Positions 1 to 11,559 are shown, numbered from the stretch's first letter. The stretch is 64,000 nucleotides of DNA from Lepidostoma basale (GCA_022606425.2 JAHDVF020000840.1:1612001-1676000), one strand, 5' to 3'. Notes: a model not told the origin generated them from the letters alone. Numbers and translations: made by a program.

Positions 1-285
1 TATTAACTACTAACTTTTTATGCCTTGATAAAAACATTAAAGTGTTTCTTCATTTATATAAATTAACTATGGTTACAACATACTCTTTCGGGATATAGCA
101 CCGCACAACAATCATAATTTATTTATTGTTTCTTGAACAATGATGTAAACATCCATATTCAATAATTAATACAAATGTAAAACAACTGTATTCTAGGAGT
201 TTTATTATGTTTCATGGGAATGACATATTCCGTCTTGCTAAGGCATTATCAAATGTAACATTTGAAGAAGCGAAACATATAACTC

Positions 286-1192
286 TAACTAACTAACTAA
301 CCATCACGCCGTCTCCCCGAAGGGGTAGGCAGAAAGAATGGACTGCCACACTTTTTTTTCCTGACATATTTCTCTCACTTCCTCAACATTCATACATTGT
401 GTACATACATACACTCCTCACATAGCCGACATTCAATATTTGATCGTGCCACGTTTTCCTCGGTCTTCCTCTATTTCTTGTTCCATTTACATGGTTAACC
501 TATTTTTTTTTTACCATTCTTTCTTCATTTATTCTTTTCATATGTCCAAATCATCTTAATGATCCATTCATTTAATCATTTTTCCATTCATTTTGTTCAT
601 AACATCATCATTCGCACAGCATTCACTTCCAAGGTATATAGAATAATATGGTAAGATATTGCGCACGTAGCATGCTATCCCTTTCTAATAATTTGCTGTC
701 AAGTGACGTCATGTGGTGAACTCGAAATCGAAACGAAACTATAAACAAACCTAAATAACTATAAACAAGCTAAATCAAATGGAGTTGATTTGCCATATCC
801 AGTTAAAAATCTTTTTTATCGATGTAAAATGTTTTTCAAAATAAGAACAATGAACTTAAAGCTCATTGAAGATGCTAACTCTAAAAAAAGAAAAATAAAA
901 AAAACAATAACTTAAATAAAGAAAACGATTTGTCATAATTTATTTAATACAATTACAAAAACTTCTTTTAATTAGACGTAATAAATAAACAAAGAAAAAT
1001 TCCATACCCAATGTATAAATATATACTCAACTCATACTACACAACCTAATGCTTGGGTCTCCACGTGACGTAGCTGCGCAGTAGATGTCAAAAATAAAAC
1101 GCGGAATATCTTACCATATTTATTCTATATACCTTGATTCACTTCTTATATTTTCATTCGACACTCTATCATACACAGAGTATCCACACCAC
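286..1192 (-). mobile_element. 5'-truncated RTE-like LINE inside the FB1 MITE
   Basis: On the minus strand the 3' end is at 286, with a short TTAG-type tandem tail next to the conserved 3' block (CATCACGCCGTCTCCCCGA on the plus strand). The 11-base duplication ACATATAACTC lies at 275-285 and 1193-1203, showing target-primed insertion into the MITE. The LINE is interrupted at 630-1136 by another element. The uninterrupted relative at 45,099-45,690 gives the empty-site sequence. Only the C-terminal coding part and 3' end remain. Confidence 0.8.
630..1136. mobile_element. 507-bp TIR element nested in the LINE, 9-bp target duplication
   Basis: The ends are inverted repeats beginning CAAGGTATATAGAATAA and matching for about 30 bases with one indel. 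The duplication ATTCACTTC lies at 621-629 and 1137-1145. The related LINE near 45,450 has ATTCACTTC once, uninterrupted, so the insertion is clear. No transposase is encoded. A 9-bp duplication fits Mutator-like or Merlin-like elements; the superfamily is an inference. Confidence 0.8.
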
Positions 1193-1365
1193 ACATATAA
1201 CTCCCATAAAATAAAATAAAACTCCTAGAAAAAAGTAGATTTTCATAATTATTAATTATCATAATTATAATACTTCTTTAGTATTCTCTACATTAATACA
1301 GCGTGCCACGCATACGCATAGATCCGCTCTTCCCAATTTTCATTGAGTTTGTTGGGTTTTTTTAG

Positions 1366-4300
1366 ATTTCTATGGCAAGGTGACGGCTCTGAAGAAGAAG
1401 GGCATCAAGGTGCTGATCGCCATTGGAGGCTGGAATGATTCCTTGGGAGACAAGTACTCCCGCCTGGTCAACAACCCATCCAGCAGGGCGCGCTTCATCG
1501 CGAATGTTGTGGAGTTCATCCAGAAATATCAATTTGATGGTCTGGACTTGGACTGGGAATACCCCAAGTGTTGGCAGGTAAGTCTCATCTGTCAAGATAT
1601 TTATAAACCACTGCAAACAGTATTTATAAATGAGGTCTAAATCTTTATTATTGATGAAAATATATCTTCTAGAAGTATAATTATATGATATTCGATGGGA
1701 GTGACACCTTTCGCCTGCTAAGGCACAATCAAATTTTCAATAAAAAAAATTATATTTCCCTAGCAAGAGGAAACATACCACTCCCATGAAATATAATAAA
1801 AATTCTATAAAACGGACAGTTTCAAATATATAAAATATTAAATAAGGAATTTAAAAATACTTAATGTTATAAATTTTCATTGTTTTTCGAAATTTTTATA
1901 TTATATTGACGACCTTCGCGGCTGAGTGGTAAGTGCATTGACTGCAACCCCGAAGGTTCCAGGTTCGATTCCCGGTGAGGGCAGTGTGATTGTCACACTG
2001 TCTATGGTCTGGTGTAGAATTCACGAGACAATAAAATGGCGATAGATTAGCTAACTATCACATGTCACGAGAATCACTATGATAGCTATAATACCCTTTA
2101 CATCGATTTGGCTCATGCTGTCATGATGTAAAGAGCGATTCAACAACAAAAGAAATAATAGAAATAATAATATCATCAAAACATCCGATAGTTAAGTTAA
2201 AAAATCTAAGTTGAAAAATTAAGAGTATTCATTTATTTAAATAGTCGTAATAGAATTCTACTATATTTTAAAAGTTTATGGAAATTTTTTTTTTTTTTTA
2301 TCCAAAATACTATGCTGGAACTTATATAAGTGATGATAAAATTCTATTATTGTTATTACAAGTTGTAAAATTGTTTTCAGGTTGACTGTAATGCCGGTCC
2401 AGCGTCGGATAAGGCAGCATTCGCCACCTTCGTTCGGGAGATTCGTGAGGCGTTCGCCCCGCACAACTGGTTGCTCTCGGCGGCTGTGTCTGCCAGTAAG
2501 ATGGTGATCGACGCGGGCTACGACGTGCCCGCCCTCGCGCGGGACCTGGACTGGATCGCCGTCATGACGTACGACTACCACGGCCACTGGGACAAGAAGA
2601 CGGGACACGTGGCACCCCTCTACTACTACCCTGGAGACACGTACACATATTTTAATGCGGTGAGATATATTTCAATATCTGAGATATAATCAATACAATA
2701 GCACTTCGTATTTATAGTTTCTCATAATGTGCCTGAAGTATTTTAGTTTCCTTCAATGAATGTTTTATGTAATGTACATGTCGGGGTCACCAATATAGGA
2801 TACTTAGTCAGTGTACTCCTATGTGAGTCAATGAATGACGTGTTTACTGTCGGAGATTGGTTTATTGACTAGTGTTCGGGAGTAACTAAGGCTTACGAGA
2901 GGATGGCCACTACATACAAATAGAAGTAATTGAAATATATTTTAATTGTATTTGTTTTATTCCAGAACGCGTCTATTCACTACTGGATGGAGAAGGGCGC
3001 CCCGGCCAGCAAGCTGGTGCTAGGCGTGCCGCTATACGGACAGTCTTTCACGCTTGCCGACCCTAGTCAGAAGGGGATGAATGTGCCCGCTGTGGGCGCA
3101 GGGGAAGCAGGAGAATTCACCAAGGCAGCCGGATTCCTTGCCTATTACGAGGTGCCTTCATTATTATATCTTATCTTTATGATGCGAAACTTTGAATACA
3201 AATACAACAGATTTATTTTTAGGCTGCTATAATGTAAAATACAAATTAAAGTTAGCAATTAATATATGGAGGGAAGAGAGGATTCAAGATTACATGTGCA
3301 AAACTGAAATGAAGTTTTGTAACAGTATGTGACGGGAAAATTAATTCCACAACACAGATTAACAATTCGCGTCTACTAGAGACAGAAGTCCGGTCATAAC
3401 TGACACTTATCTCTCAACACATCCTCCTGTCCACACGTCTCCAATGGCTTCCAATACCTCAGCATCCTCCTGCTTTGCAACACACATATGTTTGCGCGCT
3501 TTCTCGCCTCGGCATCTTTCATTTCATCAACGTTATGATTGTGTCCATGCCATACCCATAATAAATGATTATTATTAAAAAAACTGTTGTTCTGTGGTAT
3601 GGGATTTATCTTCCCATAAATGTTTACTGGTGTAACGAATTCTAATGCCTCGAGTAAACTAAATATGTATATCTGAACGAAGCATACAAAACTCATATTC
3701 GAGAATCCCACGTTAACAGAATGAGGCTCTAAATATTTATGTAGGTACTGAGAAAAATAATGTGGCTTACCCCAACAACTTATTGTTATTTGTGTGAAAA
3801 TTCTGTGGTCAAAGGGATAGTCATCTATCCATGTTCTATTGTATTTAAACATTTTTGTGCAAATGTTTTATGAGCATAGGGCAAAAACTACTTCGTAAGT
3901 ACTTTTACGCTAGTGAAAAATAATTTAGTATGTCAATTATTTATACGAACAAGGAAAGTTCTGCTTGTCTTGCTGCTTGAATTTGTTGTTTGTCTATTAA
4001 AAAAATTAGAAGGGTCATTAAAATATGGGTATGCAACATAAAGGGAATTTCCTTTTTAATAAAAGAAGTGGAAAGGGAATTTAAGTTAATGAATTCTAAG
4101 GAAAACATGGTACTAACTACTAAATAAATCGAATACTAAAATGCAGTTATGCTAATGCTAGAGTCCGAACAAACAATTGAGGTTCCACTGTATGTATTTT
4201 TTTATAAAATTGATTGAAATTAACTTTTGTTGGCAGATATGTGATCGTATTAAACACGGCGGCTGGTCCGTGGAACGCGACCCATCGAACCGCGTGGGGC

Positions 4301-4518
4301 CGTGGGCGCGGCGCGGCTTGCAGTGGGTGTCTTTCGACGACACGGAGATGGCCGGGCGCAAGGCGGCGCTGGCACGCGACCTCAACCTGGCGGGCGCCAT
4401 GGTGTGGGCGCTGGACTTGGACGACTTCCGCGGTCGCTGTGGTTGCGGCCGCCACCCCCTACTCGGAGCCATCAACTCTGCGCTCCGTGGCAAACCCACC
4501 CCACCTTGCGTGCTGTGA
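1366..4518 (+). CDS. Cht10: Chitinase 10-like GH18 chitinase, C-terminal exons (partial gene)
   Basis: Four coding exons, 1366-1577, 2381-2659, 2966-3151 and 4237-4518, all with GT/AG borders; the three introns seen are phase 0. They encode about 318 residues forming most of a glycoside hydrolase family 18 barrel. Visible blocks in order are KVLIAIGGWND, the catalytic FDGLDLDWEYP (DxxDxDxE type, Glu as proton donor), the MTYDYHG strand, GVPLYGQSFTLA, GFLAYYE, and a closing VWALDLDDFRGRCGCG. GH18 enzymes hydrolyse beta-1,4 linkages of chitin. The KCWQVDC block after the catalytic motif and the lack of a C-terminal chitin-binding domain fit the last catalytic domain of a multidomain group II (Cht10) chitinase, acting on cuticle at moulting. 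The first exon starts in phase 2, so earlier exons lie upstream of the window. Exon 4 is markedly GC-rich. Cht7 is the main alternative. Confidence 0.85.
1663..1850. repeat. FB1 foldback MITE copy in chitinase intron
   Basis: Left arm (CTTCTAGAAGTATAATTATA, GGGAGTGACACCTTTCGCC, GCTAAGGCACAATCAAAT) and its complement (CTAGCAAGAGGAAACAT, CACTCCCATGAAATATAATA) meet around 1735. It is a degenerate hairpin in the intron between exons 1 and 2. Confidence 0.65.
1908..2150 (+). repeat. tRNA-derived SINE (family S1), copy 1
   Basis: The tRNA-like head has an A-box-like GCTGAGTGGTAAG and a B-box GGTTCGATTCC. It is followed by a conserved body (GGTCTGGTGTAGAATTCACG, GCGATAGATTAGCTA, CCCTTTACATCGATTTGGCT) and an AT-rich tail. 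Seven copies occur in the window. It lies in the chitinase intron, sense to the gene. Confidence 0.85.
3152..4236. other. Chitinase intron 3, no clear feature
   Basis: Contains a 3394-3852 minus-strand open frame with no recognisable domain. Its end (RYWKPLETCGQEDV) is weakly reminiscent of retrotransposon C-termini. Nothing firmer is visible. Confidence 0.3.
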
Positions 4519-5894
4519 CATCCTTCCACGCAGCCTTCTGAATAATGAAAAGAACACTTCGGCGGTGGTGACATTTTATGGATGAGCGAGACACTACAGT
4601 CTGACTATTCATATTTTGCCAGGCGCATATTCATAATAATAATGTTATTATTTTATTATGCGAGACAGTAGCAATACATATAAATTTTAATTGAAATTAT
4701 TCCAGGTGAAACAATTTCAAAATATATTATAAAAAAACTTCGACAAGTAAAAAACACATTTTTAAAAATATATAAATCAGTTGTTAAAACAGATGAAATA
4801 TTTTATTTATAAATATAATTGTTACATAGAAGTTTCATGACAAAGTCATTAAAAAAATTATATAGCATCAACTTAAAAAAAAATCTTTATTTGGTCAACC
4901 ACATTTAGTCTATAATTAAATTAAGCTAGATTCGAAAATTGTTCTAAACTGTAATTTTGTATTTTAGATATCAACCGTTTTATGTTGTATTGAAAACTGA
5001 ATATTTTATATACAATTTGAAGATACGTCTCATTAGGATGATCTTGAATTCTGAGTTTAAATATCGAATGCAGAAGTGGTAGAATAGTTATGATTATGTT
5101 TTACTTTAAATGTACATTATTTTTTACGTTTCCTATAAACAATAAATCAGAAAGAAAAATGGCTTATCAATAATTCACTGAATACTTTAGATGCTTTGCT
5201 ATTTTCAATGCAAGTTGATATAATAAGATGGTGGATTTATGATTGCAGTAAAGACATTTTTTATATCATGTTTATAATTTTTTGTATCTATTTTAAAGAA
5301 ATATTATTATTTACAATTTAAAATATAACGGTGAGATCTCCCGCAGTGCCATTTTAGGGAAACAAAAGTTCTCGGTGTCATTAAGTGTCTATCTATAGCC
5401 GCACATTCCTCAATACACTATTGAATATTGTATCAATTGACAATAATACAACTGTATAATATGTAAAATCTGTTCCTGATACTAATGTTAAGTTATTTGA
5501 GATATTAAGAAAGAAGGAACTAACGCTTGTAGACGGAGAACAATTGATTTGTGTCAAGTTATAAGATTGCCTTAAGACTTAATAAGCTTCTTTTCCTGGA
5601 TATCTTAACTTCCATAACGGGATGTGAAGGAAGATTGGCTTATTGAATCTATTACAGAGGATAAGAAATGCAATTACCCAATTGTATAATAATTACTTGT
5701 AATAAAATTATTAAAAAATAAAAATAAGTATTTGATTTGCATAACTCCCATATGTATAATATATTTGACAAAATTACAGCTTCGACCACAAGCATATGAT
5801 ATGTTATTATCTATTTTTATAAAAAGAAAGAGTGCAACCGAGGAAAAATTAAAACAAAGGGGAAATACTTTTGAATAATATTCTAAATCAGAAG
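4519..5894. other. AT-rich intergenic stretch after the chitinase
   Basis: Chitinase 3' UTR and spacer. No coding frame, tRNA or clear repeat was seen. A/T runs are frequent. Confidence 0.4.
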
Positions 5895-5896
5895 TA

Positions 5897-6512
5897 CAGT
5901 AAAACCTCGATATAATGGATCTCTATTTAACGGACTTCGGATATAACGGATGAAAAATCTGGTAAAATGTAAAAAAAACTAAAAACGTCCTGTTAATGCT
6001 TATATTCAAGTGTTGCCACATGTGAACAATTTTTAGCGGCCGTGATAATCACCGTCATACATCTAGCACTAGAATTTGAGACATAATGCCGAGGATAGAA
6101 GTGATGATAGCTAAAAAGAAAACAACACGGCCAAAAATGAAGTTATCAGCGGTAAGATCACATCTCGATGATCTAATAACATTTATTGACTATTCGTAAG
6201 ATAACGAAGTTCAACTATATTACGTATACGTATTTTCGTAATTTTAGAGAGTTAATAATAATAAAAAAACAGCAAACTTCAAAAGTGCAAACAAAACTAG
6301 ATTCCTTTTTCAAAGCAGGATTACCAAAAGCAAGCGCGTCGATATCATACAGCAACGTCACTTCACGACGAGTCTCCGAAGACAATAAATAGAATTTGGT
6401 TTGTGTTTTGTATTGTTTATTTATATTTAAATACAGTGTAAATATTTTCAAAAAATATAATTTTGATATATTTACTTTCGGCTTAAACGGACGCTCCCTC
6501 CCCCCAATTTTA
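5897..6512 (+). mobile_element. pogo/Tigger-like element, right end missing, transposase remnant
   Basis: It starts after TA with the terminal motif CAGTAAAACCTCGATATAA and inner repeats of TAACGGA type. Plus-strand remnants of the transposase C-terminus are readable: PKMKLSAVRSHLDDLITFID, then a shifted frame with KQQTSKVQTKLDSFFK at about 6270-6315. The C-terminal inner repeat (CTTAAACGGACGCTCC) is present near 6483, but the outer right TIR is absent. This is a broken Tc1/mariner-superfamily copy. Confidence 0.75.
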
Positions 6513-6973
6513 TTATATTTGAAGGAGGATGCTTTACGTTGTTACCAAAATAACAAAGTTTAATTAATTTTCATCAAACATATATTATTGTCAATTATAT
6601 TTTAAATTTCTAAGACAGATAAGTTCATCAAAAAATAAATAAGGACATCACATAACAAGTAAAAACTGTAGGCAGAGAAAAACACCAAAAGTTTGTCTAT
6701 CTAGGAAGCAAAATCACATGGGATGGTCATACGAAATGAGAGATTGACGCAGAAGTATACATGTATATATTTGTTTAATTTAGTACTCGTTATTTTTAAA
6801 TCATACTCTATTAGCCTTAGCAGTCCGGCTATGACTCGGTATATTAAGAGAAAGTTAAAACACCACAAAGTAATTGTCATAACATGAGTGAAATAGATTT
6901 CATAGATATTTGTGAAAACAGTAAACTTTGTGATTACATTAATGTATTATATTACATTAATGTATTATGTATT

Positions 6974-7021
6974 ATTCTTATTTTTCAGCATTCCATTAAT
7001 GGAATGCTGAAAAATAAGAAT
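6974..7021. repeat. Perfect 48-bp palindrome
   Basis: ATTCTTATTTTTCAGCATTCC is followed by ATTAATGG and the exact complement, centred between 6997 and 6998, with no mismatch and no spacer. It is not part of any repeat family recognised here. Confidence 0.9.
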
Positions 7022-7139
7022 CCTTCAATTCTCAACTTGCAATTTAGAGAAAAAGCATAAGTAACATCTCTGATATTTTAAAAACTAGTTTATTATAATT
7101 GTAAAGCATGAAGAGTAAAGACAATGGTTTGTAAGAAAT

Positions 7140-7490
7140 GAAAAAATTCATATAAATGTATTTATTGACGTACGCTGTAGAGATGCAAGCCGACACTATG
7201 TGAACTAAGGGACTGCTAAGAACATTGGAGATGAACGTCCTAAGATCAATTACTGGAAAAACTCTCTGAGATCGTGTCCGCAACGTAGGCATAAGAAAAA
7301 CTTGCGAAATAGAGGATATCGTTCGATGGAGTAGATCCAGAAGAAGATACTGGAGGGACCATGTAACCCGAATGGATGGTGACAGACTTGCAGAAATGAA
7401 ATCCCCTCCGGACACCGCCCACCTGGAAGACCGCCTAAGAGATGGAAGGACAGCTGGACCTCATCATCCGATGACACGTGATTTCTGTGT
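7140..7490 (+). mobile_element. Non-LTR retrotransposon C-terminal fragment
   Basis: The plus-strand translation, with interruptions, gives LLRTLEMNVLRSITGKTLRD, then IRKTCEIEDIVRWSRSRR and a DHVTRMDGDRL block, typical of the C-terminal region after LINE reverse transcriptase. A further piece (KFVYLGSKITWDG) is readable at about 6690-6730. It is non-functional. Confidence 0.65.
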
Positions 7491-7630
7491 CACAGATCGT
7501 CAGATCTATGATAACAATAAGAAGAAGTATTTATTTACACAAATAATGGAGACTTCTACGATTTTTTTAACATCATTTACTGAAGCAATCAAAGAACTCC
7601 CCTCCACCCAAAAACAAAATATAGAATGTA

Positions 7631-9922
7631 TTATTGTTTAAAATGTTTATTTAAAAAAGTAGTGACCAATGGCGCCAAATGATCAGCATCGTTGAGATGA
7701 GGGTGGTGAGTGCCTGGGATTCTATGAAACTCAAAATCTTTATTTGTTCTTTGAAGAAGGTCGACCACATTCTCATATTTATGTATTGGCTCCATGTACC
7801 ACCCGTGCACGGATTTGGCGTGGAAAATAGGCATGTTTAAGCGTAGAGCCATTGAGAACACATCTTCTTCGGAAAACCCAAGCGTTATGCAATCCCAAGT
7901 CTGCAGCCGGCGGTCGCGTGTGTAATAGAATTTTGAAGGATTTGATGGAGACTGCGCGGCTCCTCTCTCTAAAAGAACTCGAGCATTGTCCTTGTTTATA
8001 GAGCCAGTCCCGCGATACTTCTCAATCAAATCATTTGCCTCGTATGCGGGCGGTGTTGAGCCGGAGATAATATTTTTCTCCATAGACATAAGCCTGTCAA
8101 TCGTTTTGCCGACCAAGCCAAAAACATTCTTCGCACGTGTGGTTAAAGGCTGCATGCTCTCAATGAAGATGGCGAGATCAGTTTCTCCGTTGAACAATGC
8201 GGCGTAGATGAAGGTGCTAATTGCTCCCATGGAATGGCCCATCAGGGACACAGATTTCCATCCGAAATGTTTTACAATACGTCTGATGCTTATTACATAG
8301 TCAATAGGGTGGTAGAAAAACCCTGAAAAGAAATAAGTAAATACATAAATTAGAATTAAATTGACGTAATGATTACTTCAAAAGCGAGTAAAACATGAAA
8401 ATATAAACAAGATTTTGATGTATTTAAATTGTCATCCTCGAAGAGTTTTATTTTAGTTTTATTTCATTGACTTTTTTCACTTAATTCTCTTTTTAATACC
8501 ATTTCACATTTTTAGGGCCCTAAATATATGATTGCGTCCTTGTACGAAGATGTCAAACTTTTCTGTCCTGGCTCATTTCCACTGTCAGGTTCTCTTGCTG
8601 CAGCTTCTTTTCCATGATGACCCACCATATTGCCATTTGGCAGCCTCTACCTCTAGATGTTTGTGAGAATTCTGAGGGCTTTTTGGACAATATTTTTGCT
8701 CTCTTTGCATCTCATGGCCGTACCACAGTTATCGATGTCTTTCATATTCGTGAGAGTACGTTCAGAAGAGAAATGCTCTTGACATTGGAGAGTATCTTGT
8801 ATTCCTAATGTCGAACCATCTCTCATGCGTTCCTGTTATTACATATTTATTATATTTTACCTGTTCTCAATAGATGCCTTAAACTATTGTTTGTAATATC
8901 TTTTGAGAAAACAAACTGATTTGATTTGATTTGAAACCCACCTCCGCAATTTTCATCTCGGCAGCATGAACTCAGCGTTTGTGATCTTTTTTGCAAATCC
9001 AGTACTTTCAATTATAGTTTTTACACGGTGAATAAATAAAATAAGAAAATGACGTAAATAAAAAATTAAAAAAACATTTGAGTATCTCAGAAGTTAATGT
9101 ATAGCTATTATTTCAAAGACTTCAGATGTTACAACAGTGATATACTTAAATTATAAATAAAACACTTGTTTTTTACCACTTGAGTAAATATATAATACTT
9201 AACTCATGATATATTTAAGTGATATACTTAACTCATATATTGAGATGTGACCAATATTACGTGGCCCCGACAAATAATTTGTAGTAATTTCTATAAATTT
9301 TCTTTATTGCCACAAAAACAAAATGTTTTAGGATGAATAATTTTACAAAGATAAACCTTGCCTGGCGGGTAGTGCGAAGATCGTCCGTGTCCCGGTAAAT
9401 CGAAACAGAACACGGGCAAATCTGGGGGCAACAGGTCTACAAGCGGGCGCCAGGTGTAGGAATTGTCCTGCCAGCCGTGTACGGCTAACAGGGGCTGTTG
9501 ATCTTGGGGGCCCCACCACACCCCAGCTAAATAGCCCCATGGGACGGGAATCTTCACTTCCGTACCCTGAATACCACACAGAAATAAGTTGTCATGAACT
9601 GACAATTGACTAAATAAAAAAAACATTGAAACCATCAATAGTACTAAAGCCATTATTATAACTTTCAAATATCTAATAGATCGCCGCGTTTTAAGCGTAA
9701 TTGGTGCAATAGGTTATGATCTTGACTCGCAGTATGTTCTATACGAAATAAAGAGTCAATTTGCTTAAATATTCTATTTGCCTATTTTGAAATTACCTGT
9801 TTTGAGAATTTCTTCTGAGCACCTTTATAGTAAGTAACAGAGGATCTCCTGATCCAAGGGGTAAAATTAGGCTTAGAAAAGTGTTTGCCCACTCTGCACA
9901 TTGAATTTCTTATACATTCCAT
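7631..9922 (-). pseudogene. SERHL-like serine hydrolase, copy 1, with a 1-base frameshift
   Basis: Three exons on the minus strand: 9797-9922 (ATG at 9922, 42 codons), 9362-9566 and 7631-8323. The product is an alpha/beta hydrolase of the SERHL/kraken type. Visible motifs are LLAVHGWQDNSYTWRPL (oxyanion loop), FDLPGHGRSSHYPPG, the nucleophile elbow GHSMG, a late LNMPIFHAKS strand and GTHHPHLND with the likely catalytic His. Family members are predicted esterases/hydrolases of unknown natural substrate. Exon borders match the paralogue at 16.4-19.3 kb, but two things are odd. Intron 2 must start with GC (CAG/GCAAGG) to keep frame. Exon 3 carries one extra base near 8279-8282, between an IDYVISIRR block and an IVKHFGWKSVSLMGHSMG block, leaving them in different frames. 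Otherwise the frame is open to the stop at 7631, so a young pseudogene or an assembly error are both possible. Confidence 0.75.
8560..8935 (+). repeat. LINE 3' end with TTTGA tandem tail
   Basis: It shares blocks with 27,041-27,610 (opposite strand): CGTTCAGAAGA, TTGACATTGGAGAGTATCTT, TCGAACCATCTCTCATGCGTT, TTTGTAATATCTTTTGAG, ending CTGATTTGATTTGATTTGA. Two copies with the same tail indicate a retroposed family. It lies in intron 2 of the first SERHL gene. Confidence 0.7.
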
Positions 9923-10240
9923 GACCAGATGCTTTTTAAGCTATTTAAAAAATAAAAATACACGAATCATTACGCATTTACTCAAAAAGTGTTTCAAATT
10001 GATAAATACATATTTTTCTTCTTGTGGTGCCGTGCCAGGTCCCTCCAACGTTGGCGATCACTGTAGCGATGGTGTCTCTGTCATGGACCACTTAGAACAG
10101 GCTCTCAACTCTTCTTAATCCCGTATATTCTCTTACATTTCGCAGCCAGGAAAACTGCCTTCTACCAACTCCAAATCAAATATATATTTATTTTAAATAC
10201 TAACAATTGATAGTTTTAAATACGGCTTGCACTGGGTGCT
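9923..10240. other. Spacer upstream of SERHL copy 1 with a LINE-like fragment
   Basis: About 10,021-10,170 reads on the minus strand like the end of a non-LTR element; CAGGTCCCTCCAACGTTGGC is similar to 34,981-35,010. No host gene is apparent. Confidence 0.35.
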
Positions 10241-10244
10241 CCCT

Positions 10245-10682
10245 TTTGGACCAGGATTACACAACTTCACCTAGAGGCGGGTCTCCCCACCCTAGACGAA
10301 CACATCCACACACTGGCCGAGCGTTTCTTTCAGGGGGTCGCCACACACCCAAACCCTTCTATACAAGAAACCTCTAACTACACCCCTGACATTCACTAGC
10401 GTCACAAGCGCCCAAAACACATTCTCCATCAGAGATATACCACGGGCCACACCTCACAGTCACTTCCCTCTTTCCCACCAGAACCCCCCCAGATCCACCT
10501 TAGACATGTAAAAAAAAAAGGTATAAATAATGTACTATAACTATTTAATATCCTCCTGATCCTTCCATCATTACCCCATCCTACATAACATATCCTCATT
10601 CCCAACAAAGTCACTTCCAACAGGTGGGGGAGCAATAGCCTTCGGGCTGATACTCCCGAAAGACAAGATCATAGATAGATAG
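10245..10682 (+). mobile_element. Jockey-like LINE 3' end
   Basis: The frame LPTLDEHIHTLAERFFQGV followed by a short C-terminus resembles the end of Jockey-clade ORF2. Its 3' UTR block (GGGCTGATACTCCCGAAAGA) ends in a TAGATAGATAG tail. The same UTR recurs in reverse at about 11,131-11,200. Confidence 0.7.
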
Positions 10683-11129
10683 TTTTAAATATGTTCAAAA
10701 CAAATGCACCGAAGTTATAATAAACGCCAAAGAAGGAATGTCAAAAATATCCAGAATATTCATATAATTACCTCAAACACTTTACACAACTATTATGTAA
10801 ATGGACAGTATCACATTTGATATTACGAATGTGTAGTGAACTATTACATGTGAATAAATAAAAATCTTGTATTTTATAGAAATGTACCTTGAGAGTACTA
10901 AAACACTAAATATTTTATTGTGTACATATAATATTGACGGTACTCGTAGAATAAGATAGCAGCGCCATTAAATGCTAGTGTCAAGGTAAATCATGTATAC
11001 AATAAACACACAGCAGAACTATAATAATACTAGTATAATGTAAATTCTCCATTACACTCAGAAAACCCTTAAGAAGAAATTATTAGTTGAAACATTTTAA
11101 GTATATTGCCAGACAACAAGAAACATATC

Positions 11130-11460
11130 TTGGATACTGTCTTATCGGGAGTATCAGCCCAGAGGCTGTTGCTTTCCCACTAGTTGTAATTTTTTTCTGG
11201 GATGTTGAGGTTGGATATTGTTGAATGGAGAGGAGGGTTTCTTGGAAGATGTAATCGGTTGGGTCCAACATTTGGAATTGACTACTCGGGTAGGGAGGGG
11301 TATGTAGGGCTCAGGGTGGCCTTGAACAGGGGCCAAGGTTATGGGTGGAGACCGAGGGACGGTGACAGAGAGTTGCCTTGGGTGGGGGTCAGTTGGCTCT
11401 GGATACAGAATCAAGTAGGACGAGAGTGGCCATGGATGGGGACCGATATGGTAATGAAGT
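11130..11460 (-). mobile_element. Jockey-like LINE 3' end, opposite orientation
   Basis: The plus strand reads TATCGGGAGTATCAGCCC then GGCTGTTGCTTTCCCAC, the complement of the UTR at 10,620-10,680. It is followed by a G-rich stretch of the element's upstream part. Confidence 0.65.
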
Positions 11461-11559
11461 GAGATACAGGATGGTGGAATGAAAACATTTATATATTTTT
11501 TTTTACGTATACAACAGGTCGTTCGAACCCAATTACTGTATACAATTTATTTTAGCTAT

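Larger units (their letters stand above)
120..1250. repeat. Foldback MITE (family FB1), split by a LINE insertion
   Basis: The left half (about 120-285) holds the family's recurring blocks: TTGTTTCTTGAA, a GATGTAAA box, an ATTAATAC box, CTAGGAGTTTTATTAT, GGGAATGACAT and GCATTATCAAATG. The complementary right half (CTCCCATAAAAT, AAAACTCCTAG, TTTTCAT, ATTAATTA) resumes only at 1193-1250. The two halves are separated by a LINE flanked by an 11-base duplication. Other copies in the window are uninterrupted, so the split is an insertion. Confidence 0.75.

Noticed and set aside
286..302. Telomere-like repeat
   Set aside because: The unit is TTAG, not the insect TTAGG, and it is always attached to the same LINE 3' end.
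1908..1990. Possible tRNA gene
   Set aside because: A and B boxes are present, but the sequence recurs seven times with the same non-tRNA body and tail and cannot fold into a full cloverleaf. It is a tRNA-derived SINE.
4158..4585. Several overlapping open frames of 79-138 codons
   Set aside because: All are other-frame shadows of the GC-rich last chitinase exon, which carries the GH18 C-terminal motif.
9356..9357. GT donor for SERHL copy 1 intron 2
   Set aside because: It would leave the codon complete (phase 0), while exon 3 and the paralogue require phase 1.
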